This document shows positions 1 to 6,617 of a stretch of DNA of 8,455 nucleotides, in pieces; position 1 is the first letter of the stretch, and each line of letters begins with the position of its first letter. A model generated the notes under the pieces. It saw nothing but the letters and a program-made list of their open reading frames with translations, did no database searches and was not told the DNA's origin. The translations under genes were made by a program, and so were the position numbers. The DNA is taken from contig DYQV01000098.1 in assembly GCA_020719105.1 (NCBI GenBank), forward strand, positions 1 to 8,455, in the 5' to 3' direction. This stretch comes from Rikenella microfusus. GTDB taxonomy: Bacteria; Bacteroidota; Bacteroidia; Bacteroidales; SZUA-534.

Positions 1-446
1 TTATAATAGTCCACCACCACAACATCAAATATCATTTTCAAGTCAACTCCTATTTTAAAAGAGCTATCATAATCTTTATCACAAAATATTGAAATATTAT
101 CAATTGTTGCCTCTGAGAAAGGAGTTGGTGGTGAACAAGCAAAAGCTTCATTAATAATTGAAATGCCACTGATTCTAGACTTTGCTATATAATATTCTTT
201 AACTGGGTTCAATTCAATAAAGAAATTGTCAATTGTCAACGTGTCAATTAATGAAATTGAATCAAACTGATAATAATTATTAGGGGAATCAAAACTGACA
301 AGTTTGTTGCTACTTATATTTAATCCGTTTATTATGAATCTATTCGGAAATGGCCCGCATTCATCGGTAATAGTTTTAGTACAAGAAAATAATAGACCAA
401 TTTGAATAATAATTATTGCTAAAAAAAGATAAATGATTTTTTTCAT
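1..446 (-). CDS. Partial lipoprotein of unknown function (C-terminus off the left edge)
   Basis: A reading frame opens with ATG at 446 (reading leftward) and stays open for 148 codons to the window edge, so the C-terminus is missing. The N-terminus is MKKIIYLFLAIIIIQ followed by a lipobox-like LLFSC with the cysteine at residue 22. This predicts a lipoprotein signal peptide and a lipid-anchored envelope protein. The mature part contains further cysteines in DECGPF and in FACSPPTPFSE, and a run VVVVDYY at the cut end. Serine, isoleucine and aspartate-rich beta-type sequence is typical of exported Bacteroidota proteins. The ACSPP segment recalls small Bacteroidota lipoproteins of unknown function, but I cannot name a family with confidence. 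No Shine-Dalgarno is seen; a phylum-type promoter lies about 85 bp upstream. The gene is divergent from the desaturase and shows no functional link to it. Confidence 0.78.
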   Translation of the reverse strand, partial: MKKIIYLFLAIIIIQIGLLFSCTKTITDECGPFPNRFIINGLNISSNKLVSFDSPNNYYQFDSISLIDTLTIDNFFIELNPVKEYYIAKSRISGISIINEAFACSPPTPFSEATIDNISIFCDKDYDSSFKIGVDLKMIFDVVVVDYY

Positions 447-530
447 AATTATTGGTTTAATAATTTTCTAAGACTATAGTACTTAAATTTGTTTTAAGGC
501 GGTTCAAGGCTAACCCCATAGCCAGATAGG

Positions 531-561
531 CAAATGTAGGGAAAATATTTTTTTTAATCAA
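531..561 (-). promoter_or_regulatory. Bacteroidota-type promoter for the lipoprotein gene
   Basis: On the minus strand a TACATTTG box (538-531) matches the phylum's -7 consensus TAnnTTTG. A TTG (561-559) sits 20 bp upstream of it, within the expected 19-21 bp spacing. Transcription would start near 525, giving a leader of about 80 nt before the ATG at 446. It is the only box in the window with both elements correctly spaced. Confidence 0.6.
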
Positions 562-681
562 TGATTAGTGAGGCTCATATTGCACACAATTTCTTTTGTT
601 TATTCAATAGGATATTAATGAATTGTTTAATTGCAAATCGGATATTTCTTGAAATTCACAAAATCTCAAAACAAAATTTCT

Positions 682-726
682 CTATTACTGTTATAAACCT
701 GTTACAGCAATAGTATGGCTGTACAG
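682..726. promoter_or_regulatory. Candidate operator: repeated CTGTTA boxes and dyads
   Basis: CTGTTA occurs at 688-693 and again at 699-704, exactly 11 bp apart. The second copy is part of the odd palindrome CTGTTACAG (699-707), and a perfect 8-bp palindrome CTGTACAG follows at 719-726, about two helical turns further on. The arms CTATTACTGT (682-691) and ACAGCAATAG (704-713) form a 10-bp inverted repeat with one mismatch. Such helical phasing suggests a protein-binding site, about 95-140 bp upstream of the desaturase ATG. The binding protein is unknown; this is inference from pattern only. Confidence 0.4.
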
Positions 727-753
727 TATCGGCAGTTTTTTAGTTTATTATAT

Positions 754-796
754 GAAAGGGTATCGTAAATTAAACTATCGATACGGAATCCCTTCA
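754..796 (+). promoter_or_regulatory. Imperfect hairpin in the desaturase leader
   Basis: GTATCG (760-765) pairs with CGATAC (779-784) across a 13-nt A/T-rich loop. Outside this stem, GAAAGGG (754-760) can pair with CCCTTC (790-795) apart from an extra A and a 5-nt bulge. The structure ends 23 bp before the ATG at 820, so it would be in the 5' leader if transcription starts upstream. It could be a leader hairpin or a DNA operator; no known riboswitch fold is recognised. Confidence 0.35.
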
Positions 797-819
797 TACT
801 TGAATAAATTAATTTAAAC

Positions 820-1893
820 ATGCAAACACCGGAATTTTCACAACCAGCCAACACGTTTCACACCGAATTGCGAAAACGCGTGAACTTATATTTTACTGAT
901 AATAAGATAAGGCAAACCGGCAATTTCAAATTGTACTTCAAAGCCACCCTTATTGCTTTGGCTTTTATTGCCACATACACACATTTGGTTTTCTTTACCT
1001 CATCATCTATTTGGATAAGCCTTGTTGAATGCATTGCTTTGGGTGGCTTAACCGCCGCTGTTGGTTTTAACATTATGCACGATGGTGCCCACGGCAGTTT
1101 TAGCCGAAAAGAGTGGATTAATGAATTGGCCGGAATGTCGATCAATTTTTTAGGAGCCAATGTGTATATGTGGAAAACCAAGCACAACGTAATTCACCAC
1201 ACCTATACCAATATTGATGGCGTTGACGATGATATTGATGCCAAGCCTTTTTTACGAATGTGCGAAACACAAGAGAACTACCGTATCCATAAATTTCAGC
1301 ATTTATACTTTGTTTTTGTTTATTCCCTTTTGTATTTGTATTGGATATTTTTTACCGATTACAAAAAATACTTTACCGGAAAAGTGGGTGAACTGCCGAT
1401 TAAAAAAATGAAAGTGGGCGACCATTTCTCCTTTTGGGGATTCAAAGCCATTCACCTGGTTTTATTCGTTGCCATTCCCATTTACATGGTAGGATTCCTT
1501 CCTTGGGTTATTGGTTTTTTGGTTTACGGACTTTTTGCTGGAGTTGTTTTAAGTATGGTGTTCCAATTGGCCCATACCGTGGAAGACACCTATTTTCCGG
1601 TTGTTGAAAAGGGACAAGTAACTATGGAAGACGAATGGGTTATCCATCAGTTAAAAGTTACTGCCAACTTTGCTACCCAAAACAAGGTGGTTTCGTGGTT
1701 TATTGGTGGGTTGAACTTTCAGATTGAACATCATTTGTTCAAAAAAATATCGCATGTGCATTATCCGGCCTTAAGCAAAATTGTAAAGCAGGTTTGTTCG
1801 GAATACCAGATGCCCTACATTGAATATCCAAATGTTCATTTGGCTGTGGCATCGCACATTAACCACCTGCACCGCATAGGTAAACGAAAATAA
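820..1893 (+). CDS. Membrane fatty acid desaturase (DesA/COG3239 type)
   Basis: Integral membrane di-iron enzyme expected to use O2 and an electron donor to introduce a cis double bond into an acyl chain (acyl-CoA or acyl-lipid). All three histidine boxes are visible: H87-DGA-H91, H122-NVI-H126-H127 and Q301-IE-H304-H305. A further histidine at 252 lies in FQLAHTVE. Hydrophobic segments fall near residues 42-62, 66-86, 160-178, 210-228 and 230-250, giving the usual membrane-hairpin layout. At 357 residues it has normal length for soluble-donor desaturases. There is no cytochrome b5 domain, so electrons probably come from ferredoxin or a separate carrier. The glutamine in box three is typical of the front-end/linoleoyl-CoA-like branch, but regiospecificity cannot be read from sequence. 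The next in-frame Met is residue 86, so the ATG at 820 is the start. It is a single-gene unit ending in a strong hairpin terminator. Confidence 0.93.
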   Translation: MQTPEFSQPANTFHTELRKRVNLYFTDNKIRQTGNFKLYFKATLIALAFIATYTHLVFFTSSSIWISLVECIALGGLTAAVGFNIMHDGAHGSFSRKEWINELAGMSINFLGANVYMWKTKHNVIHHTYTNIDGVDDDIDAKPFLRMCETQENYRIHKFQHLYFVFVYSLLYLYWIFFTDYKKYFTGKVGELPIKKMKVGDHFSFWGFKAIHLVLFVAIPIYMVGFLPWVIGFLVYGLFAGVVLSMVFQLAHTVEDTYFPVVEKGQVTMEDEWVIHQLKVTANFATQNKVVSWFIGGLNFQIEHHLFKKISHVHYPALSKIVKQVCSEYQMPYIEYPNVHLAVASHINHLHRIGKRK

Positions 1894-1926
1894 GGATTCC
1901 AAAATCAGTTGGATTTAATAAAATAT

Positions 1927-1972
1927 AAAAACCGGCGATGAGCTTGATTTCAAGTTTTATCGCTGGTTTTGT
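1927..1972. terminator. Bidirectional intrinsic terminator after the desaturase
   Basis: AAAACCGGCGAT (1928-1939) pairs with ATCGCTGGTTTT (1959-1970) as a 12-bp stem with one G-U pair. The 19-nt loop has its own small stem, CTTGA/TCAAG (1943-1947/1950-1954). On the plus strand the right arm runs into TTTTGTTTGT. On the minus strand the arm ends in TTTTTATATTTT. It starts 34 bp after the desaturase stop and could also stop transcripts arriving from potD. Confidence 0.8.
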
Positions 1973-2008
1973 TTGTATTGAAATTTTGTATTTTTTATTG
2001 AACCCAAA

Positions 2009-2030
2009 TTAAGCATTAAAAAATGCTTAA
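2009..2030. repeat. 9-bp perfect inverted repeat
   Basis: TTAAGCATT (2009-2017) and AATGCTTAA (2022-2030) are exact reverse complements around a loop of four A. It directly abuts the larger inverted repeat at 2031-2090. Read on the minus strand it carries an internal T6 run, so it may serve as a weak U-tract for that larger hairpin. Confidence 0.6.
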
Positions 2031-2090
2031 CCGACATAGAAATTGTAATTCACCATTTTTTCAAAATGATTCAAACAATTTCTATGTCGG
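2031..2090. repeat. Perfect 16-bp inverted repeat in the convergent intergenic region
   Basis: CCGACATAGAAATTGT (2031-2046) is matched without error by its reverse complement at 2075-2090. The 28-bp middle contains a smaller stem, CATTTT/AAAATG (2054-2059/2063-2068). It lies about 85 bp after the potD stop and would fold as a long hairpin on either strand. It may be the potD terminator, since on the minus strand a T6 run follows within the next hairpin, but the tail is weaker than at 1927-1972. An extragenic palindromic repeat or small RNA is also possible. Confidence 0.7.
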
Positions 2091-2107
2091 GATTACCCTC
2101 ATAAAAC

Positions 2108-2137
2108 CGATAGTTCAGGTTGTAAACCTTTCTATCG
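2108..2137. repeat. Two-part hairpin just after potD
   Basis: An outer 6-bp stem, CGATAG/CTATCG (2108-2113/2132-2137), encloses an inner 5-bp stem, AGGTT/AACCT (2117-2121/2125-2129), with a GTA loop. It begins 36 bp after the potD stop on the minus strand and has no adjoining T run, so it looks more like a 3'-end protective structure than a terminator. Confidence 0.45.
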
Positions 2138-2173
2138 ATTAATTCGGGTTGAAGAGCTGCTGGTTCCCAATTT

Positions 2174-3484
2174 TTATTTTTTCACTTTACGATAAATAAG
2201 CCAGCCTGCTAAGAGTATAATAAAACCCACTATAAAATATCCCATTCCTTTATTCATGTTGTCGCCTTTGGCACGGCTCCACATTTCCAGAATGGCATCA
2301 TTTTTATCCAAAAAATCGTGAAGCAGAACACAGCGGCTAACCTCACTGCTATCAGGATACTGAATGGGGTTTACTTTCAAGCTGTCGTTTCCCGGACCGA
2401 AAAAGTAACTGAGATTGACCGTTTCTGTTAATGTGGTATCAATTTGGGCTTCTAAAATTTCAGGAGTGGCAACTGCACTGGTATAGCCGCTCACCTCCAT
2501 ATTGCGTAAAACTACATCGGGGCGGCATAAGTAATTTAGAAAATAGCTGGCGGCTTTAACATTTCCAGCATATTTCGGAATTACCCAACCATCGAACCAC
2601 AAGTTGCTGCCTTCGCGAGGCACCACATAATCGAGCGATACATTTACCAAAGCAGCTTCTTCAATGGACCAAACAGCATCACCGCTCCAATTGTAGCTCA
2701 TCCAAATTTCCCCTTTGGTCATCATCTCTTTGCCAAAATCGGCTTCCCACCCAGCCAAGTTTGGTTTCAGCGCCTTTAAATTTTTCTCCACCATGGCGAT
2801 ATCTTCATCGGTGTGTGCGTTTGAAACATCGTAAAGGGTTCGTTTACCGGAAACAATGTCGGGATAAAAGCTATAAACAGCTACCATGTTATAAACATCC
2901 CAATAATGATCTTTCATCAATATTTTTCCTTTGTTTTTCGGATTCCATAGACACGACCAAGATTCCACCTCACTTTTTGATATAAGATTGGTATTATATA
3001 AGATGCCCGATGTTCCCCACATGTAAGGCACCATATAGTCTCCTGCCTTTTTCCCGGGGGCACTGAAATCTTCCATCCGTTCGGTCATAAACTGAGATAG
3101 GTTTTTAATGTAGTTTTCGGTTTTGCCAAAATCCATGTTAATGGGTAAAAGCATGTCGTTTTTCATCATCCGCTCAATAACATATTGCGATGGGCAAACC
3201 AGATCGTAATCTTCGTTACCCAATGCTATTTTGGTGTACATTACTTCTGTCAGGTCGAATACCTGATATACTACCTCAACATCTTCACCCGTCTGTTCTT
3301 TATACCATACAGGAAATTCCGTGAGCAGATCCTCATCAATATAATCGGCCCAGTTATATACTTTCAGAATTTTTTTTCTGGAATCATCATCCTGATTAAA
3401 GGAACTAAATAGGGTTACAACACCCATGAAAAGGAGCAAAGCAACGAGTGAATGCCCCAGCTTTTTTTGAATGATTTTTTTCAT
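2174..3484 (-). CDS. potD: PotD, polyamine-binding protein with C-terminal membrane anchor
   Basis: Periplasmic substrate-binding subunit of the spermidine/putrescine importer. Family motifs are clear: YNWADY (43-48), YDLVCPSQY (93-101), the MWGTSGILYN hinge region (155-164), and LWFDGWVIP (295-303), whose W296 and D298 correspond to polyamine-contacting W and D in E. coli PotD. Y334 in SGYTS also matches. At 436 residues it is much longer than the roughly 350 of E. coli PotD. The extra length is an insert near 350-375 and a C-terminal hydrophobic helix (about 413-431) ending in RKVKK. The N-terminus (KKIIQKKLGH, then hydrophobic 11-28) is an export signal with neither a lipobox cysteine nor a clear Ala-X-Ala site. 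It is therefore probably held in the membrane by its C-terminal helix, perhaps by both ends. It starts 3 bp after the potC stop and is the last gene of the operon. Confidence 0.93.
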   Translation of the reverse strand: MKKIIQKKLGHSLVALLLFMGVVTLFSSFNQDDDSRKKILKVYNWADYIDEDLLTEFPVWYKEQTGEDVEVVYQVFDLTEVMYTKIALGNEDYDLVCPSQYVIERMMKNDMLLPINMDFGKTENYIKNLSQFMTERMEDFSAPGKKAGDYMVPYMWGTSGILYNTNLISKSEVESWSCLWNPKNKGKILMKDHYWDVYNMVAVYSFYPDIVSGKRTLYDVSNAHTDEDIAMVEKNLKALKPNLAGWEADFGKEMMTKGEIWMSYNWSGDAVWSIEEAALVNVSLDYVVPREGSNLWFDGWVIPKYAGNVKAASYFLNYLCRPDVVLRNMEVSGYTSAVATPEILEAQIDTTLTETVNLSYFFGPGNDSLKVNPIQYPDSSEVSRCVLLHDFLDKNDAILEMWSRAKGDNMNKGMGYFIVGFIILLAGWLIYRKVKK

Positions 3485-3487
3485 GAT

Positions 3488-4276
3488 TTACCTCTTCTTT
3501 TTTACGGATCGTTGATTAATAAACAATAATAGAACCAGCACAGTTATAAAAATAATAGCCGAAAGTGGCCTCAATTCGGGGGTTAAACCACCTTTGCGGG
3601 CATCGGCATAAATATAGGTTGATAGGGTTTCAAGCCCTTGGTTCCCAATGGTAAACAGTGTTACCACAAAGTCGTCGATAGATAGGGTAAAAGCCAGAAT
3701 AAAACCACTGATCATTCCGGGTTTTAGTTCGGGTAACATAATTTTGCGAAGCGCATAAAAGGGTGTGGCTCCCAAGTCGAGGGCAGCTTCATACAGGTTT
3801 TCGTTCATTCGGCGCAGCCGCGGAAGCACACTCAGTACCACATAAGGCGTGCAAAAGGTGATATGAGCCAGAATTACGGTAGTATATCCTTGCGAAAAGC
3901 CCAAGCTAATGAAGAGGAGAAACAAGGAAATGGCTGTGATGATATCGGGATTTAGAATGGGAATGGTATTCAACAATTGCACTGTTTTTCGTGCCCGTGG
4001 ACGCAGATTGTAAATTCCAATGGCTGCCATGGTTCCTAAAATCATGGATGCAAAAGCTGAAATGAGTCCAATAATAAGGGTATTCCAAAGGGCATTCGAC
4101 AAGGAATGGTGAACACCACTTTTAAAAATAGAGGTATAGAGTTTAAATGAAAAGCCGGTCCAGTTGCCCAGCACTTTTGATTCGGTAAACGAGAATATAA
4201 TAATGATAAGAATGGGGGCATAGAGCATTATCAGCAAAACCCCCAGATACGATCTTGAAAGGATGCGTTTTATCAT
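3488..4276 (-). CDS. potC: PotC, polyamine ABC transporter permease
   Basis: Inner-membrane permease that pairs with PotB to form the transport channel. It has 262 residues with about six hydrophobic segments (roughly 12-30, 64-88, 108-127, 131-151, 188-208, 238-254). The cytoplasmic EAA loop, which contacts PotA, is present as EAALDLGATPFYALRKIMLP (163-182). The SIDDFVVT stretch (199-206) after it is characteristic of PotC. The positively charged C-terminus (RSVKKKR) is expected to be cytoplasmic. Its ATG overlaps the potB stop in ATGA (4276-4273), which implies translational coupling. Its TAA is 3 bp before potD. No sign of damage. Confidence 0.95.
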   Translation of the reverse strand: MIKRILSRSYLGVLLIMLYAPILIIIIFSFTESKVLGNWTGFSFKLYTSIFKSGVHHSLSNALWNTLIIGLISAFASMILGTMAAIGIYNLRPRARKTVQLLNTIPILNPDIITAISLFLLFISLGFSQGYTTVILAHITFCTPYVVLSVLPRLRRMNENLYEAALDLGATPFYALRKIMLPELKPGMISGFILAFTLSIDDFVVTLFTIGNQGLETLSTYIYADARKGGLTPELRPLSAIIFITVLVLLLFINQRSVKKKR

Positions 4277-5073
4277 ATCAGGCCTCCTTCCGCAGAATCA
4301 TTGGCTGTACCTTCATTATTTAGAAGCGAAGTGAGCCCAATAAGCAGCAGCATTACCAACGATAAAGCGGCTCCATAATTCCACATACCGTTATAAATAT
4401 TTTCCTGTAACGTGGTTCCAAAAAGTTTTATGTTGTTAATAGTCAGCAATTCGGCAATGGCAAACGTAGAGATTACCGGCATGAAAACCATCATAATGCC
4501 ACTTGATATACCCGGCGCCGATAAGGGTAGTATTGTTTTTAAGAATACTTGCCTTGGATTGGCTCCCAGATCTTGCGCGGCCTCAATTAAGTTGGAATCG
4601 GTTTTTTGCAGGATGTTATAAATGGGATAAATCATAAAAGGTAGGAAGTTGTAAACCATACCAAATATGAGCGAACCTTTTCCAAGGGGGAGACTTAAAA
4701 AATCGAATAGAGCCACCGTGGCCAGGGTTCTGATAAGAAAATTGACCCACATGGGAAGTATAAAAAGCAACACCAGAATCTGTGCGTTTTGCGATTCCAT
4801 CCGGCTTAAAATATAGGCCGCCGGATAGCCCAAAATCAGGCAAAGAACCGTAGTTATTAAGGCAATCCCAATGGAAAAGATGAAGGTATTCATTGCTTCG
4901 GGATGCATCCAGAATTTACGGAAGTTAGTTAAGGTAAATGCACCGTCGTGGCTTGTAAAGGCATAGTAAACAATTAACCCCAGCGGTATTAATACAAAAA
5001 GGGCTAAAAAAAGCAGGTATGGAATGGACCAATTCCTTCGCAATCCAATGAATGATTTTAAGTTTCGTTGCAC
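4273..5073 (-). CDS. potB: PotB, polyamine ABC transporter permease (GTG start)
   Basis: Partner permease of PotC, 266 residues, with about six hydrophobic segments (roughly 18-40, 63-90, 98-123, 133-154, 188-209, 234-251). The EAA loop reads EAAQDLGANPRQVFLKTILP (164-183). The start is a GTG at 5073. The only codons between it and the in-frame TAA that ends potA are TTC, GAA, AAT and ACG, and the next Met is residue 56, inside the first periplasmic loop, so GTG is effectively forced. The gap to potA is 12 bp, with both genes in the same frame. The C-terminal tail (NNEGTANDSAEGG) is soluble and low complexity. The gene ends by overlapping the potC start. Confidence 0.94.
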   Translation of the reverse strand: MQRNLKSFIGLRRNWSIPYLLFLALFVLIPLGLIVYYAFTSHDGAFTLTNFRKFWMHPEAMNTFIFSIGIALITTVLCLILGYPAAYILSRMESQNAQILVLLFILPMWVNFLIRTLATVALFDFLSLPLGKGSLIFGMVYNFLPFMIYPIYNILQKTDSNLIEAAQDLGANPRQVFLKTILPLSAPGISSGIMMVFMPVISTFAIAELLTINNIKLFGTTLQENIYNGMWNYGAALSLVMLLLIGLTSLLNNEGTANDSAEGGLI

Positions 5074-5085
5074 CGTATTTTCGAA

Positions 5086-6468
5086 TTATTGGTTTATTAT
5101 TTGAATCGATTCCGGAGGTATGGTAATTCCTATGCGGTCACCATCATCCCAAACATCATTGGTATCCACAAAAATATGTTCTTGATCTTTAGTAACCACG
5201 GTAAGGTGATAGTGGTCCCCTTTATAAAGTATAAACCGAACATCGCCACGTATCATGCCATCCTCCTCATTATCCTGAAGGATTATTTTATTAAAGTCAA
5301 CGGCTACTTTTACTTTACTGCCGTTGGCAACCGAAATCTTCTCATCCAATTTAAAGGTATGGCCCAAAAACCGCACTTGGGTTTTATCAATCACAACCCC
5401 TTCAAAGGTATTGATGAGCCGTTCTTTTTTCATCACATGAATATCGTTAGGCTTCACCAAAAGGCTCACGGTGCGGCCAACTTCAAAGTTGTGATAGTCC
5501 TGAATCAGGAATTCGTAACCTTCGGGTGTAATAACCATCATTTCGTAATGCACCCCTTTAAAAATGCAGGAAGTAACGGTACCCGTAAATTGTGCAGCCT
5601 CCGATAATTCGAAAATATAGATATCTTCGGGACGGAGAACTACATCCACAGGCTCATTCTGTCCGAAACCTTTATCCACGCATTCAAACTGGTGATCGGC
5701 AAATTCTACCAGGCTATCTTTTATCATCACTCCATTCATGATGTTGCTTTCGCCGATAAAGTCAGCTACAAAAGCATTAGCGGGTTCGTTATAAATTTCG
5801 GTGGGCGTTCCAATCTGCTGTATTTTACCTTCGCTCATCACCACAATGGTATCGCTCAGGGTTAATGCTTCTTCCTGGTCGTGGGTCACGTAAACAAAGG
5901 TAATCCCCAATTTTTTGTGCATTGCCCGAATCTCCATTTGCATGTCCTTGCGCATTTTCAGGTCAAGCGCGGCCAACGGTTCGTCGAGAAGCAATACCTG
6001 TGGTTCGTTTACAATAGCCCGGGCAATGGCAACCCGCTGCTGCTGACCTCCGGAAAGGGAACCCACATCACGTTCTTCATAATCGGTCATGGTTACCATT
6101 TTCAGAACGTGCATCACTTTCCTTTTAATATCAGCGGAAGGTAGTTTTTTCAGATTTAGCCCAAAGGCAATATTTTGATACACATTGAGATGGGGAAAAA
6201 GCGCATATTTTTGAAAAACCGTATTAACCGGGCGGTGATGCGGAGGTGTTTCCGTTACATCGGTTCCGCCAAGGGTAAATTTTCCTTCCGATGCTTTCTG
6301 GAACCCAGCAATTAATCGCAACAACGTAGTTTTACCACAACCCGATGGACCCAAAATGGTAACAAACTCTCCCTTGCGGACAACTAAATTAATGTCATCA
6401 AGAACAATTTTATCGCCAAAAGAATGCGAAACGTGTTCGATGGTAATAATGGGTTCAGGCTTTTGCAT
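5086..6468 (-). CDS. potA: PotA, polyamine transporter ATPase with duplicated C-terminal module
   Basis: ATP-hydrolysing subunit that powers the PotBC channel from the cytoplasmic side. The nucleotide-binding domain (about 1-240) is intact: Walker A GPSGCGKTT (40-48), Q-loop Q86 in VFQKYALFPH, signature LSGGQQQR (138-145), Walker B VLLLDEP (158-164) with E163, D-loop AALD (166-169) and H-loop H196. The usual TOBE-type regulatory region follows, with LRPED (278-282) and KPND (339-342). Unusually, a second copy of the whole module follows: residues 356-458 align co-linearly with 245-345, for example FKGVHYEMMVIT against YKGDHYHLTVVT. The protein is therefore 460 residues against about 378 in E. 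coli. The second copy has lost the RPED motif (DFNK in its place). First gene of the pot operon, with ATG at 6468 and a candidate -7 box about 40 bp upstream. Confidence 0.95.
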   Translation of the reverse strand: MQKPEPIITIEHVSHSFGDKIVLDDINLVVRKGEFVTILGPSGCGKTTLLRLIAGFQKASEGKFTLGGTDVTETPPHHRPVNTVFQKYALFPHLNVYQNIAFGLNLKKLPSADIKRKVMHVLKMVTMTDYEERDVGSLSGGQQQRVAIARAIVNEPQVLLLDEPLAALDLKMRKDMQMEIRAMHKKLGITFVYVTHDQEEALTLSDTIVVMSEGKIQQIGTPTEIYNEPANAFVADFIGESNIMNGVMIKDSLVEFADHQFECVDKGFGQNEPVDVVLRPEDIYIFELSEAAQFTGTVTSCIFKGVHYEMMVITPEGYEFLIQDYHNFEVGRTVSLLVKPNDIHVMKKERLINTFEGVVIDKTQVRFLGHTFKLDEKISVANGSKVKVAVDFNKIILQDNEEDGMIRGDVRFILYKGDHYHLTVVTKDQEHIFVDTNDVWDDGDRIGITIPPESIQIINQ

Positions 6469-6508
6469 GGAATTTTATACGAATATTTTTTATCAATAAA
6501 ATGGTTAC

Positions 6509-6516
6509 CAAAGATA
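6509..6516 (-). promoter_or_regulatory. Candidate -7 box for the pot operon
   Basis: TATCTTTG on the minus strand (6516-6509) fits TAnnTTTG and would give a start near 6502 and a leader of roughly 34 nt to the potA ATG. No TTG is found 19-21 bp further upstream (the region is A/T-rich), so this is a one-element match. The 149-bp gap after the kinase gene shows no strong hairpin, so read-through from the kinase into potA remains possible. Confidence 0.42.
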
Positions 6517-6617
6517 TTGATTCAAACGAAAAATAAATGAAAACCGCATCGTTTTTTACGAAAAAGATCATTCACAAAACGAACAAGTTTTTGATGAAAT
6601 AAATTGAAGATGAACCG

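Larger units (their letters stand above)
447..819. other. Non-coding divergent intergenic region (373 bp)
   Basis: No convincing gene is present; stops are frequent in all frames. The left part holds the lipoprotein promoter (531-561). The right part holds a cluster of CTGTTA-type boxes and dyads (682-726) and an imperfect hairpin (754-796) that ends 23 bp before the desaturase start. No TAnnTTTG box at a useful distance was found for the desaturase, so its promoter is unassigned. A 7-bp inverted repeat, AATTATT/AATAATT, at 447-465 abuts the lipoprotein start but is A/T-only and may be chance. Confidence 0.7.

Noticed and set aside
447..465. AATTATT/AATAATT inverted repeat as an operator for the lipoprotein gene
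   Set aside because: Seven A/T-only pairs are expected often by chance in this composition.
484..491. TAAATTTG on the plus strand as a promoter for the desaturase
   Set aside because: Matches TAnnTTTG but lies more than 320 bp before the ATG and has no TTG at 19-21 bp upstream; probably chance in A/T-rich DNA.
858..1187. 109-codon minus-strand frame inside the desaturase
   Set aside because: It covers the region encoding the first two histidine boxes of an intact desaturase; its sequence has no recognisable features.
2023..2142. 39-codon plus-strand frame across the 16-bp inverted repeat
   Set aside because: Spans two arms of a palindrome, has no initiation signal and no protein-like composition; most likely non-coding.
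5068..5607. 179-codon plus-strand open frame opposite the 3' part of potA
   Set aside because: Entirely antisense to a well-conserved potA (and the edge of potB), no recognisable domain, no promoter; an open-frame shadow of the real gene.
6469..6617. Terminator or small RNA between the kinase and potA
   Set aside because: Only 3-4 bp stems in A/T-rich sequence (such as TCGT/ACGA around a T run) could be found; too weak to call.
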